Below are positions 31,840-40,826 of a stretch of 62,473 nt of DNA, piece by piece; position 1 is the first letter of the stretch, and each line of letters starts with the position of its first letter. A program made the translations under genes and the position numbers. The stretch comes from a virus. The notes beneath the pieces were generated by a model. The model did not search any database. It was not told where the DNA came from and was given only the letters and a program-made list of their open reading frames with translations. The DNA lies in the IMG/VR virus record IMGVR_UViG_3300050821_002513, positions 1 to 62,473 of that record. One strand, given 5' to 3'.

Positions 31840-31919
31840 CAAAACATCGCAATACAATGCAGTTCACGTCAGGACAGCACATAGCAAGGCATTACACAAC
31901 ACCTCAACGCAATGCACCA
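31840..31919 (+). repeat. pentamer tract T2a: 16 units of CANNN
   Basis: CA recurs at 31840 and each 5 bases to 31915. It ends 12 bases upstream (in mRNA sense) of the AAGGA site of the ParB-like gene. A 42-base AT-mixed interruption separates it from T2b, which is in another phase. Confidence 0.9.
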
Positions 31920-31961
31920 AAACCATTAAATATTCAATTGCCGCCGCATTGTGGACCGAAA

Positions 31962-32021
31962 CATTACATTACAAAACAGCACAGGACACTGCATCACAAC
32001 ACAACGCAGCACACAACAAAT
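31962..32021 (+). repeat. pentamer tract T2b: 12 units of CANNN
   Basis: CA recurs at 31962 and each 5 bases to 32017. The last unit touches the stop codon of the gene at 32021-32596. Two or three degenerate units (31947-31961) may extend it. Confidence 0.9.
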
Positions 32022-32596
32022 TACACAATCTTGAAATCAGAAACAGCAAAGCGGCCCCACGGTCCTTTGAGTTGCGGCCGCCATGCTCCAACGCCGACGT
32101 TCTTTCCAGCCTCAGCGATGATCTTCTCCAACACCTGCGGATTGTATGTATCGCAATCGGCCAGAATTGGAATTGTGCATTTCCACTCTCTGAGAACCGG
32201 ACGGCCGATCTTGACCATTGGTCCTTTGATAGGCGGAATGCGAACCCAATCCGTGTAGGTTTCAAAGTCGCTGGTTCCGAGCGGAATGAGGTCCGTTTCG
32301 CAGGCGAGCGTCGGTGCGAGCACAGATTGAAACGTTCTCTTGCCCTTGTCCTTGAAACTACCGCCGGCCTTGCAGATGCTTCGGTAAAGCATGACCCATG
32401 GCAAAGCCATTTGTTTCTTGCCTTTGACGGTTACCCAATGTGCCCGCAGTTTGGCCTCTTCTTCGGGCGGTCGCGGCTTTCCTGGCTTGCCGTTGGTGGC
32501 ATCCAATTCCATGATTCCTTTACCCTGGAACATAATTCCAGGAGGAATGCCGGTAATCTCAACAGACACCTTGACTACGGACGTAGCAACAGCCAT
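32021..32596 (-). CDS. conserved phage protein of unknown function (Gly-rich C-terminal motif)
   Basis: 191 aa, start at ATG 32596 behind AAAGGAG; an upstream ATG in the same frame lies in a pentamer tract and is rejected. The pattern (FQGKGIMELD, then a Pro/Glu/Lys linker, LPWVMLYRSI, PVLREWKCTIPI and a closing GVGAWRPQLKGPWGRF) is found in many tailed phages and is usually unannotated. The glycine-rich end is reminiscent of RAMP/Cas7-like RNA-binding folds, which is speculation. Pentamer tracts flank it on both sides. Confidence 0.6.
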   Translation of the reverse strand: MAVATSVVKVSVEITGIPPGIMFQGKGIMELDATNGKPGKPRPPEEEAKLRAHWVTVKGKKQMALPWVMLYRSICKAGGSFKDKGKRTFQSVLAPTLACETDLIPLGTSDFETYTDWVRIPPIKGPMVKIGRPVLREWKCTIPILADCDTYNPQVLEKIIAEAGKNVGVGAWRPQLKGPWGRFAVSDFKIV

Positions 32597-32614
32597 TTCG
32601 TTCTCCTTTAAGAA

Positions 32615-32689
32615 CAATGCATTACAATACAAGGCAGTACAGAACATATCAGGGCACTACACTACAGTTCAGCACATCACAATACAATT
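32615..32689 (+). repeat. pentamer tract T3a: 15 units of CANNN
   Basis: CA recurs at 32615 and each 5 bases to 32685. In mRNA sense it ends a few bases before the AAAGGAG of the gene at 32596. Confidence 0.9.
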
Positions 32690-32718
32690 GATTCATTCCA
32701 CCGCCTTTCGTTAGCTTT

Positions 32719-32778
32719 CAGTACATCGCATAGCATGACAGATCAGCACAGAACAATTCACTGCAATTCATGGCAGCA
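32719..32778 (+). repeat. pentamer tract T3b: 12 units of CANNN
   Basis: CA recurs at 32719 and each 5 bases to 32774. Interruptions of 29 and 33 bases that contain CCGCC or CGCCGC separate it from T3a and T3c, and the three parts are in different phases. Confidence 0.9.
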
Positions 32779-32811
32779 ATTGATTCCAACTGGTTTCGCC
32801 GCTTAAAAGTT

Positions 32812-32911
32812 CAAAACATCACAGGACAAAACAGTACAGAGCAGAACATGGCACATCAAGTCATGGCACATCAAGTCACGGCACGCCATTACACAGCATG
32901 GCAGAACACCA
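32812..32911 (+). repeat. pentamer tract T3c: 20 units of CANNN
   Basis: CA recurs at 32812 and each 5 bases to 32907. It contains one true 15-base tandem duplication (32847-32861 and 32862-32876), which shows how units may be added. It ends at the stop codon of the small zinc gene at 32914. Confidence 0.9.
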
Positions 32912-32913
32912 AA

Positions 32914-33051
32914 TCACTTGGTATTTGCTTTCGCTCGCCTTCGTTCTGTCTGCCAATATGCCGATTTGCACTTCGGGCATATTCGCACCAGTTCTTGACG
33001 CGGGTGCCAAGTGTGACGGCAACGCTTGCATTCCAAGGTTGGAATTTTCAT
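32914..33051 (-). CDS. 45-aa zinc-ribbon protein
   Basis: Short gene not covered by a minimum-length search. It has CxxC near the N-terminus (CKRC), then His-x-Trp-His-Pro-Arg, CPKC and a basic YWQTERRRAK end. This is a frequent type of tiny phage zinc protein. It sits at the upstream end of the pentamer region, 52 bases after the GT9 stop. Confidence 0.6.
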   Translation of the reverse strand: MKIPTLECKRCRHTWHPRQELVRICPKCKSAYWQTERRRAKANTK

Positions 33052-33103
33052 GTTCTTATTGGTATCACTTGTGAGTAAATTTGTCAAGACGAAAAAACGA
33101 AAT

Positions 33104-35010
33104 TTATTTCAGCCAACCTTTTTCGTCGATCTGGCTGACGATATCGCTGACGGTTTCCCGTTTATAAATGCACGGAATGTAGTTTTCCCGATACTTCGGA
33201 TTGACCCAAGCTGTTGACATGTCTTCGGAAAAACTGATGAAACGTCTCGGATGAATCGAATCGTTTACTGCCCGCCACCAACTGACACAGCGACCGCCCA
33301 TGTAAGAAAGAACAATCATCAAGCCGCACTGATAGCTCACAAAAACCTTGGATTCCTTCAAAAAAGCAAACGTTTCGCCTATCTCGAATTTGCCAATCAA
33401 GTCAATCCAATCAGAAGTTTCTTTGCATTTGACATAACGTTCGTAATAGCTCCTATCATAGTCGGCCCCGACCAAAGCTATCTTGCATCCTCGCTCTTTG
33501 AATCGTTCTGCAAGTTCAACCCATTGACGCGGCTCCCAGACAAATTGTCTAGCGTGTCCCTCATCAACGTTCCCGGTTTCTGGACCTAAGTACAATGCCA
33601 CAAACTTATTAAGCTCTTTCCCTTTGTCGCGTCCCTTCTCGGTATCAGACCAATCAAAATCGTCAATTATGCTCCAATCTATCGGGTACTCAGGCATCCA
33701 GCTCTCTAGCCGTTCACCTTTTTCAAGAGGCGAGTTCGCACACAAAAAATAATGATTTCCCTGCAAACCGTCCTTTTCATAGCGATACCGTCCTTTCTCA
33801 TCGCTCACATTTTCCTTGTCTCTCAACACCGGCACATCCACAACCTCTGCCGACCTTATGAACGGAAACCTCTTCAAAAAATGCGTGCTCCGGTAGTCGA
33901 TTGGATTCGATGGATTGCCGCTCAGGATGATATCAATCGGTCCGCCGTTGTTCACTTCAGCATTGATTGCTTTAATCTTGTGCAAAACCCAAATCACATC
34001 GCCGATGCCGTTTGGTGTGACATACTTCATGGTTTCAATTTCTGGTTCGCAGCCCAGAAGTTTTCCTAGCCACTTCTGAACCTGGTAGATGAGATCGTAT
34101 TTGTTGTCTTGGTAAGTCGTGTATTGGTAGTACTTGTTGAAGCACTGAAAGATATCTTCTCTGTTGTCCAGAGGCGTCATGCCTTTGTGGTTTTCCGGGA
34201 TGAGGTGGAGCGTGTTCGGGGCCGGGTCGTGGAACTGCATCGGGTGGTGGCCGGTCCAGCAGATGAGCGTTGGCGTGTCGGTTGCACTGGCGATTTTGCC
34301 CGGTCCAGAATCGATGCCAATAAAAGCTTCTGAATTTTGGATAAGTGATGCAACAACTGAGGCGTCACCTGATCCGAATCCTCCCCATATATCTCCGTCT
34401 CCTGTTGGAGGGTTGAAGATTCTTTGGTTGTCCGGCAAATGCGAACGGTGATCCCAATCAAGGATGACCGGCACGCGACCTGCTTTGATAATAAGTTCGC
34501 ACACTGGTTTAATTTGCCAGTCATTGAGGTTCTTCCTGGTCGGTGAGGTGTTGCCATGATAATGCAAAATAACGCTGTTGTAAATGCACCGGCTACCATT
34601 GATTGCCTGCCGTTTGCAGCCGATGGACTCCAGATACTTGCAGGCCGTCATGTCTGATTCTGGCGAGCGATGACACTCGTAACGGGCCAGCGATTCGTCC
34701 CAATCAAGGTGGAACACTTCCTGCATGTTGTTGCTTATTTTTGAATTTGGCCGGTCCCGATAGTGGTTCATGTCCTCAAACCAGCCCAGCTGGTTAACTA
34801 TAGTGTAATTCTTGTCTTCCGGATCAATTTCACCGTCGTGAAAGACACGGTTGCACAATCCTATCAAGGCGGTGTGCTTTCCTCTGCCGCACACAACATC
34901 CACTGTGTCATTTGGTCGGTACTTTCGCAGGTGTTTGAGAACAACACTGAGCTGAACGACATCGCCATTCAGCCCAAGCCGTGCGGAAATCTTATCAGGA
35001 TTTTCGACAT
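33104..35010 (-). CDS. double GT9 (heptosyltransferase-like) protein with a frameshift near the start
   Basis: About 635 aa. Two GT9-like halves are seen: the first ends with a FIGIDSGPGKIASATDTPTL-type donor motif near residue 230-250, the second starts near 345 with NGIGDVIWVLHKIKA. The open frame can only start from a TTG at 35044, but an ATG at 35010 with AAGGGAGG upstream encodes MSKILIRFPHGLG, the expected GT9 opening, then meets TGA at 34969-34971. The main frame takes over there (a -1 shift). So the gene is frameshifted, or uses programmed shifting. It would move heptose or similar sugars. Confidence 0.65.
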
Positions 35011-35018
35011 GACTTGGT

Positions 35019-35210
35019 TTAACCTCCCTTCTGAAGAAGTTCAAATGCGTGAAGAGCGATGCTTAGGTTAATCTGACACATATCCCATGATTCTCTTTCG
35101 ACGGATTTTTTGAAAATTTCCATCAAATCAAGTGTCGATAGTCCGCCATCGTTTACTGCGGAAAAGAACTGGAATAAAGCTGCCATGGCATCTATTTGTG
35201 CAGTCTTCAA
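35019..35210 (-). CDS. small hypothetical protein
   Basis: 63 aa from a TTG at 35210 that overlaps the previous stop (TTGA) with AGGGAG 5 bases upstream; ATG 35186 is an alternative. Helical, with an ALHAFELLQKGG end. Its last codons overlap the GT9 start region, so translation may be coupled to the frameshifted gene. Confidence 0.45.
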   Translation of the reverse strand: MKTAQIDAMAALFQFFSAVNDGGLSTLDLMEIFKKSVERESWDMCQINLSIALHAFELLQKGG

Positions 35211-35419
35211 AACAACTCCCTGACAATCCGCCGTGCTCCCCACTTCTTCATCAACGCCTTGAACGCCAACTTTGGCCGCTTCCGCAGTTCCAGGCCTATC
35301 CGAATCCGTGCATTGATGACCTCATCCTGTTCCTTGTCGCCGGTTGTCTCGGCCAGGACAATGCCTGATGAATGCTTGAGTGCATTGGCCAGGTTTATGA
35401 GGTAGGTGGCATCGCTCAT
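35207..35419 (-). CDS. small helical phage protein
   Basis: 70 aa from ATG 35419, overlapping the methyltransferase stop (ATGA). It has an acidic middle (ETTGDKEQDE) and a basic helical end (RKRPKLAFKALMKKWG). No family recognised. Confidence 0.5.
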   Translation of the reverse strand: MSDATYLINLANALKHSSGIVLAETTGDKEQDEVINARIRIGLELRKRPKLAFKALMKKWGARRIVRELF

Positions 35420-36018
35420 TTTCGCTCCAGTAAAACCGCACAATCGTAAGCATGGATGTTCAGCGGGTGCATGAACGTCGAAAACAACTGCCGAGAAGTT
35501 TCTTTGTAGCCGGCTCTATCAATAACACCAGCGAATCTCTCTTCGCTTATCCACGAGTGATGATAGGCTGTCCCATCGTCAAGATCGGCCGGATGAGCCA
35601 AGAACTGCATACCTAGTACACTGTACCGTGCCGAACTAATGACAATATCGATAATCTCGTCAATCTCGTGCAAGCCAAAGTGCTTGATGAATCCCCAGGC
35701 CATGGACAGATCGTAGCCGGTGAATTTCGTGTCACGGATATCGCAGTTCATGAATATCCGCTCCTGGCACCGCTCGCGTGCTTTCTCCAGAAACCAGTTA
35801 TTCCTGTCCACGCCAACATAATCAATGTGCGGCGGCATACCGAAAGCCACATGACCGGTCGCACAACCATACTCCACTACTTTCATGATTTCGTAGGCTT
35901 CGATAATCGGGTTTACGAAGTCCAGAAAGTGCTTGTGTCCTACCTTTATCCATTCGTTCTCCTCATGAACGGCTAAGTCTCCTGTGTAGTACTCGCTGAT
36001 ATCGGCAAACTTTTTCAT
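35416..36018 (-). CDS. class I SAM-dependent methyltransferase
   Basis: 200 aa. Motif I VVEYGCATGHVAFGM (about 46-60), an acidic DYVGVDRN for the ribose (about 66-73) and a DLSMAWGFIKHF motif IV-like stretch are present. I use ATG 36018 with GGAG at good distance rather than the GTG at 36024. It lies in the glycosyltransferase block, so it may methylate a sugar or a protein; the substrate is unknown. Confidence 0.7.
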   Translation of the reverse strand: MKKFADISEYYTGDLAVHEENEWIKVGHKHFLDFVNPIIEAYEIMKVVEYGCATGHVAFGMPPHIDYVGVDRNNWFLEKARERCQERIFMNCDIRDTKFTGYDLSMAWGFIKHFGLHEIDEIIDIVISSARYSVLGMQFLAHPADLDDGTAYHHSWISEERFAGVIDRAGYKETSRQLFSTFMHPLNIHAYDCAVLLERK

Positions 36019-37109
36019 AGCCACTTCTCCCAGCCAGCCTCCATGTGAACAGGTACGGATCGTAAGTCTTTATTTATGTCGCGGCGGTTTTGCTCAGTAA
36101 TGAACCGGTTGATTATCTCAGGCTTGTTCGGTGCGTCCATGTGGTCATAACCAAAATCTCGGCGAAACAAATCGTCTGTGTCCTCGTGATGACGCGGGCC
36201 ACTCGCCAAGTTACACTCGCTGAATCCTTGAGACGGATAGTGGAAGAACGGCGGCGATTCGAGTCCCAGGCTCAAGTAGCCGTGCATTTGCATCCTGATT
36301 CCCAAATGTCCCTCGAAGAATGTGCAGCCGTCTCGGAATTTGCCGACATCGCGCCATGCCTTCATGTTGATAATCAGGAATGGTCCCGGATATCTCGCTT
36401 CAAAGCTTGTGCGATTAGCAGGCCAACTATCCCGGCCGGCCCACTTCTGAACAGCCTGTTTGACATCTTGAGGATGAAGTTTTTTCAGACTTTCCATATC
36501 GTTCATGATGACTTGTTTAGTGAGCAAGACATCTCGTTCCCAGTCTTTGTCAAATCCTCTTTCGATGTTATCAATGATACGTGGAATCAATCGTTTCCAG
36601 CACCAATAACCATCATTCCAGCCTGGCGAGAAATCGTAGAAGTAATGCCTGTCAATTCGGTGATTAAATACATCGCCTACCGATATCCCAGGCCACACGT
36701 CAGCCATGGCCAGATGCCAGTCTTGCAGAGATGAGCAGCCGCCCATGCCTACCGGAAATCCTCTCCAAGTTTTGCTGCCGATCTTGTCAATCCAGTCTAA
36801 AGCAGTTTCCAGCCAGCCTACACTTGGCCTTACGCCATCTTCGATAAGAAAGCACCATGGCGTATTCACATGGTCCAGAGCGTAATTCAGATTGTAACTG
36901 ATTCCCCACGTCGGTCCGGCGTTCTGAATGAATAACGCGTTGTGATGATCGGCAAGTTTTATCTGTTCCTCAACATTATGCGTGCCATCATCGCAGATAA
37001 TATGCGAGAATGGAATATTGGTGTACCGCTTCAAGTCGGCACAGAGAATTCCTAACCGACCAGTGCTGTTGCCGATAGTAGGCGTCACAATGGTAATTAG
37101 TTCATTCAT
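36015..37109 (-). CDS. family 2-type glycosyltransferase
   Basis: 364 aa. The N-terminus is a GT-A fold (LITIVTPTIGNSTGRLG, DDGTHN near 40, a GPTWGISYNLNYALDHV helix, and LIEDGVRP near 88-95 as the DxD-type metal site). The remaining ~200 residues are Trp-rich and may hold the acceptor site. It starts near the stop of the exostosin-like gene and belongs to the surface-sugar operon. Confidence 0.7.
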   Translation of the reverse strand: MNELITIVTPTIGNSTGRLGILCADLKRYTNIPFSHIICDDGTHNVEEQIKLADHHNALFIQNAGPTWGISYNLNYALDHVNTPWCFLIEDGVRPSVGWLETALDWIDKIGSKTWRGFPVGMGGCSSLQDWHLAMADVWPGISVGDVFNHRIDRHYFYDFSPGWNDGYWCWKRLIPRIIDNIERGFDKDWERDVLLTKQVIMNDMESLKKLHPQDVKQAVQKWAGRDSWPANRTSFEARYPGPFLIINMKAWRDVGKFRDGCTFFEGHLGIRMQMHGYLSLGLESPPFFHYPSQGFSECNLASGPRHHEDTDDLFRRDFGYDHMDAPNKPEIINRFITEQNRRDINKDLRSVPVHMEAGWEKWL

Positions 37110-38050
37110 GATAATCCAAGCACATCAAGAATCTTTTTCGCCCTGGCTTTGGTCGTGTGATTCTGGCGAGCGTTTGCCTGCATCTTCTTCCGCATCGTGT
37201 CCAAGTCCATGTCCAGTGCTCTATCGATAATGCCAGGCAATTCGTTGACATCGTAACACTCAAAGCACTCGTCACTGGCGAACCACGGTTCTTTGACTCG
37301 CTTCGGCAAACCGATGAATATCGGAATCGCCCCGTTGGCAACTACTTCCCAAGTTCTAAGACAGTCAAAACTCTCCCCGCCCGCTCCAGTAGGACATAAG
37401 CCTAGTTTGGAATTTCCCAAATAACCGAAGTACTCTTTCAGGCCGATGATACCGCAAGATGATATTAAACTCTGATGCCTTTTCTGCGTGCTCCAGGCCA
37501 TCCTACACACATCCCAACGCGGATTCCAACCTACCGAATAGGCGGCGTAAAACACGTCCAGATGTCGTTGCTCATTCTCGTTAAACCACCGCGATGGAGC
37601 GGACATCATCAGACAATGACACTTATACGGGTAATCAATGTCTGGATTGAGTTCCCTGCGAAAGATGGCGTCAACGTGCATATTAGGTGGATTGATATCT
37701 CGTGAACCATCCCAGCCTTCCACATAGGCTATTTTTGCTTCTGATTTCAGACAGGTTTTGGCCAGAGTAATCGGCCAATGCCAGTCATGCTCTCTCGTGA
37801 AACAAGCATTGATGACCATCAAATCAAACTGCGGTCGCCGTTCACTATAGTCAAGTTTCCTTCCTATCCGAGTGGCACTAATACGGCCGGCAACAGATGT
37901 TGCATTATCAAATGTAGGCGGATCAACATGGAACAATGGAGAATCAACCGCGTCAAAGACGTTATCTTGCCCGCACAGTTCTTGAAAACCGTCCCATAAG
38001 CAACTGGCTATATAGTCGCCTGTCTTGCAACTAATAAACAATACCTTCAC
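37106..38050 (-). CDS. exostosin/GT47- or CgeB-like glycosyltransferase
   Basis: 314 aa. The second half has LGLCPTGAGGESFDCLRTWE followed by GAIPIFIG, the donor-binding pattern of exostosin-like enzymes. The N-terminal half shows a Rossmann-like start (VLFISCKTGDYIAS). The ATG overlap with neighbouring genes shows co-translation. Confidence 0.65.
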   Translation of the reverse strand: MKVLFISCKTGDYIASCLWDGFQELCGQDNVFDAVDSPLFHVDPPTFDNATSVAGRISATRIGRKLDYSERRPQFDLMVINACFTREHDWHWPITLAKTCLKSEAKIAYVEGWDGSRDINPPNMHVDAIFRRELNPDIDYPYKCHCLMMSAPSRWFNENEQRHLDVFYAAYSVGWNPRWDVCRMAWSTQKRHQSLISSCGIIGLKEYFGYLGNSKLGLCPTGAGGESFDCLRTWEVVANGAIPIFIGLPKRVKEPWFASDECFECYDVNELPGIIDRALDMDLDTMRKKMQANARQNHTTKARAKKILDVLGLS

Positions 38051-38676
38051 TTCAATAGCCTCAGAAACACTTCCACATCATCGCACTCTCGCTTACGAAT
38101 CATGGCCATGCCGAAAGAATGTGTGCAGTTCAAAAACTGACACTCTTTCAGGAAATATGGCGTAGTCAGCAGCCACGCCATGAAATTCTGCACTCCTACT
38201 TCACTGTGCGTGTTGTCGATGAATATGTACCCGCCCTGTTTTACGCGTGGATACCATGCGTGCCAATCACTTTTAACTTCGTCATATCTATGGCCAGCGT
38301 CAATGAAGAGTAAATCAACCGGAAAAGAGTAGCCTATCTCCCAAGAATTAGCTTTGTGGATTTCGCAGTACTTTTGCAGGCCGAGGCGGCGGATGCGTAG
38401 GCGAGCGTCAATGCAATCATTTGTATCTACAGCAAACACTCGGCCTCCTGTGTGACGACAGGCATCAGCCAGTAAGACAGTAGTTGCTCCCTTCCACACT
38501 CCCAACTCGACAACATTTTTCAGGCCACAGTAACGGATTAGGCATGCCATGATGATGCCCCACTGACCTGTAGGAGCATCACGACCGGTGAGACCGCTGA
38601 GAAGATGGTAGAAAGTGCATTCCTCTTCTGGAATGCTCTCCGTGGCCCAGTTTCCTTGTGATGCCTGCCAACTCAT
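38047..38676 (-). CDS. class I methyltransferase (Methyltransf_24-like)
   Basis: 209 aa. Motif I VVELGVWKGATTVLLADA (about 55-72), an acidic VFAVDTND (80-87), DLLFIDAGHRYDEVKSD (about 120-136) and GGYIFIDNTH near 150 are all present. The pattern fits sugar- or antibiotic-type O-methyltransferases. It sits between glycosyltransferases, so a sugar O-methylation role is likely. Confidence 0.7.
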   Translation of the reverse strand: MSWQASQGNWATESIPEEECTFYHLLSGLTGRDAPTGQWGIIMACLIRYCGLKNVVELGVWKGATTVLLADACRHTGGRVFAVDTNDCIDARLRIRRLGLQKYCEIHKANSWEIGYSFPVDLLFIDAGHRYDEVKSDWHAWYPRVKQGGYIFIDNTHSEVGVQNFMAWLLTTPYFLKECQFLNCTHSFGMAMIRKRECDDVEVFLRLLK

Positions 38677-39317
38677 ATCGATTCCATGATTTTGAGATAG
38701 TCAGAGAAAGTATGCGTGTGATAGTAATTCTCTTCTATGATCTGTTTGGAGGCATTGCGAACAAAATGGCCCATGTAATCCTCAACCAGCATTCCATTCT
38801 CGCCCAGTCCGTTGAAGTTGGTGAAACACGGCACATAGCAGCCAAAAAACTGTGTGGCGAATTGCTTCTCAGTCCTCCACATCTTGCCGATATACGAAAT
38901 CGGTTTTGCGGTATCTTTAAGGCTTGACATCATCTTCCGCAACTCGCCTCTAAAAGGTACGACATCCTCGCACATGTGAATAAGGTAATTCCGTCCTAAT
39001 TGAATAGCAGCATCTAAAGCTTGCCTAACGCTCCATGTTGCACCTTCCGCATATCCAGGATTGTCGTTGCGGGTGACGAATCGTGCTTCCGCAAAAATCT
39101 TCCACAAGTAATGAGTTTCGCTGTCGAGTTCCAAATCAAACCGCGTCGGCCAGCCTGGAAAGCCGACACTGCAAACTACAATGTCAATGTTGTCCAGTTC
39201 CGCTTTGACATACTCAATGGTCTTGAAAAGCATGGTGGCATGTTCGCGGCCAAAGATATTTGACGTTGGTCCTTTTGTGTGATCGCCGCAGTAGGATATC
39301 GATACCATGTCTTTCAT
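38673..39317 (-). CDS. glycosyltransferase-like protein, paralogue A
   Basis: 214 aa from ATG 39317 (ATGA overlap). It shares with the gene at 39937-40590 an E-x-x-YLWK segment, the NPGYAEGATWSVRQAL helix and a YLIHMCEDVVP core, where Glu-Asp may be the metal motif of a GT-A-like fold. Both end with His-Thr-His residues. No known family is certain. Confidence 0.55.
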   Translation of the reverse strand: MKDMVSISYCGDHTKGPTSNIFGREHATMLFKTIEYVKAELDNIDIVVCSVGFPGWPTRFDLELDSETHYLWKIFAEARFVTRNDNPGYAEGATWSVRQALDAAIQLGRNYLIHMCEDVVPFRGELRKMMSSLKDTAKPISYIGKMWRTEKQFATQFFGCYVPCFTNFNGLGENGMLVEDYMGHFVRNASKQIIEENYYHTHTFSDYLKIMESI

Positions 39318-39940
39318 AGTTTCCACAACATTCCCAAGCCACAATCACCTGGATAACTATGCGGATGATTCTCCAAAACCCAGCCGCCGCGATTTTTGCT
39401 AAATTCCTGCATCGCTTTGCTTACACCATCCCTGCCGAATTCAGTCAAGCCGGTGTCGTGGAAGACCATCACGCCGCCAGATTTAACGTTGTGATGCCAA
39501 TCGTTTATCTCGTTGATGGTTAGTTCGTATGAGTGGTCTGTGTCGATAAAAATTAAGTTGGCTTCAAGGTGAATGTGGTCTTGACGTTTGGCAACAGAAT
39601 CGCCTTTTTCAAACGTCCACCGCTCCCACTCAAGATTTATACGCCTCTCTTCAGTCAATTTGCGAACGTTGTACGTGTCGCCTTCGATGTCTATCGACAA
39701 CATCTTGCCGCCCGTGTCCATTACGCCGGCCAAGAGTGCTCGCGTGCTGTCGCCTCCTCTTACTCCTAATTCAACAACTTGTTTTGCCTTGACCATGCGG
39801 ACCAGCCAGTACAAAGACCACAACTGGCCCTTGATATCGGCGTCCTTGACCTTTTCCACAATGGCCGGCATTTGTTCATAGCCGCCAACTGTCACAGGTC
39901 GGTCAAGAATCATTGAAGTTAGGCGTTCAAAAGGTATCAC
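39314..39940 (-). CDS. class I methyltransferase (Methyltransf_24/CmcI-like)
   Basis: 208 aa from GTG 39940 (GTGA overlap and GGAG upstream). Motif I VVELGVRGGDSTRALLAG, an SIDIEGD acidic loop, LIFID-x-DHSYELT and GGVMVFHDTG are clear. It alternates with the two glycosyltransferase-like paralogues, so each probably prepares or caps the same glycan. Confidence 0.7.
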   Translation of the reverse strand: MIPFERLTSMILDRPVTVGGYEQMPAIVEKVKDADIKGQLWSLYWLVRMVKAKQVVELGVRGGDSTRALLAGVMDTGGKMLSIDIEGDTYNVRKLTEERRINLEWERWTFEKGDSVAKRQDHIHLEANLIFIDTDHSYELTINEINDWHHNVKSGGVMVFHDTGLTEFGRDGVSKAMQEFSKNRGGWVLENHPHSYPGDCGLGMLWKL

Positions 39941-40590
39941 TTCACTTTCTCCAAAAAACCCTTCCACTCACTGTAATCATGCGTATGCCAGTAACAGTAA
40001 TGCGAAGGTTCCATCCACACTCGCTTGCCTTCAAACAGGCTCTTGAGATATCTCTCTGAGTGCATGTCACCGTCTACTTTGCACTGGTCAAAATCGGCAA
40101 CGATTGACTCGACTCGGCAAGCGAAGAACTGAGCGTTCAGATATTCATTGTGGTGTCCCCACGGCATGCCGGCGTAGTCGTAACCTTCCTCCAGTTTTCC
40201 GAGTAGTTTGGCGATCGCTCCTTTGTGCGGTACCACGTCTTCAGCAGTATGGACCATGTAGTCGATGCCGGTCTTGCTACAAGCTTCTAGACCCATTCTG
40301 ATGGCCCAGCAACAACCTTGGTGATGGCCTGGGTTATGGTCTACGCTGATAATCTTCGCCTTATCCCACACTTTCCATAGGTAATCGCGTTCAGGACCGG
40401 CCCAATGATGGAGGATACCGCGAAAGCCGGTGATGCTGACGACAAGTTGCTGTTGACTATATTGGTACGCCAGACTGTCAAGGTGTTCCACGCATTCCCA
40501 TAACCACTTAGCGTGTAGTTCCTCATTGATGGGATTGCCGAATCCCTTTCCATGCTGAGCACACCAGGAGATATTAGTGAGAAAACGCAT
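39937..40590 (-). CDS. glycosyltransferase-like protein, paralogue B
   Basis: 217 aa, related to the gene at 38673. Shared marks include a SITGFRG/SVGFPGW turn, a YLWKVW helix, a HNPGHHQGCCWAIRMGLEA helix and DYMVHTAEDVVP. The two genes bracket a methyltransferase, which suggests tandem duplication of a transferase with an inserted partner. Confidence 0.55.
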   Translation of the reverse strand: MRFLTNISWCAQHGKGFGNPINEELHAKWLWECVEHLDSLAYQYSQQQLVVSITGFRGILHHWAGPERDYLWKVWDKAKIISVDHNPGHHQGCCWAIRMGLEACSKTGIDYMVHTAEDVVPHKGAIAKLLGKLEEGYDYAGMPWGHHNEYLNAQFFACRVESIVADFDQCKVDGDMHSERYLKSLFEGKRVWMEPSHYCYWHTHDYSEWKGFLEKVK

Positions 40591-40594
40591 ACAA

Positions 40595-40762
40595 TCACTT
40601 GCCCTGCACGCTTTTGATGAAACACTTAACGTGATAGCTTCCAGCCCGCGTGATCCTGCTGAATTGGCTGTTGATCGTTTTGCCGCATCGTTGGCATATA
40701 CGAAGCTTCTTTGGAGTCGGCGCCTTCTTTTTCCGGTTGTGCCCTGAAAATCCAGTGTGCAT
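40595..40762 (-). CDS. 55-aa zinc-site protein
   Basis: Short gene. It has a basic N-terminus (RKKKAPTPKK), CQRCG at 23-27 and a HVKC pair at 44-47, consistent with one zinc ion. Its stop lies 5 bases before the start of paralogue B. No strong ribosome site is seen. Confidence 0.5.
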   Translation of the reverse strand: MHTGFSGHNRKKKAPTPKKLRICQRCGKTINSQFSRITRAGSYHVKCFIKSVQGK

Positions 40763-40826
40763 TTAACCGATCACAACATGTTAATGTTTATAAACAATCT
40801 CGTATTGCCCTTGTTAGGACATTTCG

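Noticed and set aside
32304-32315. GATTGAAAC on the + strand near 32.3 kb
   Set aside because: Inside the conserved phage gene and without a hairpin.
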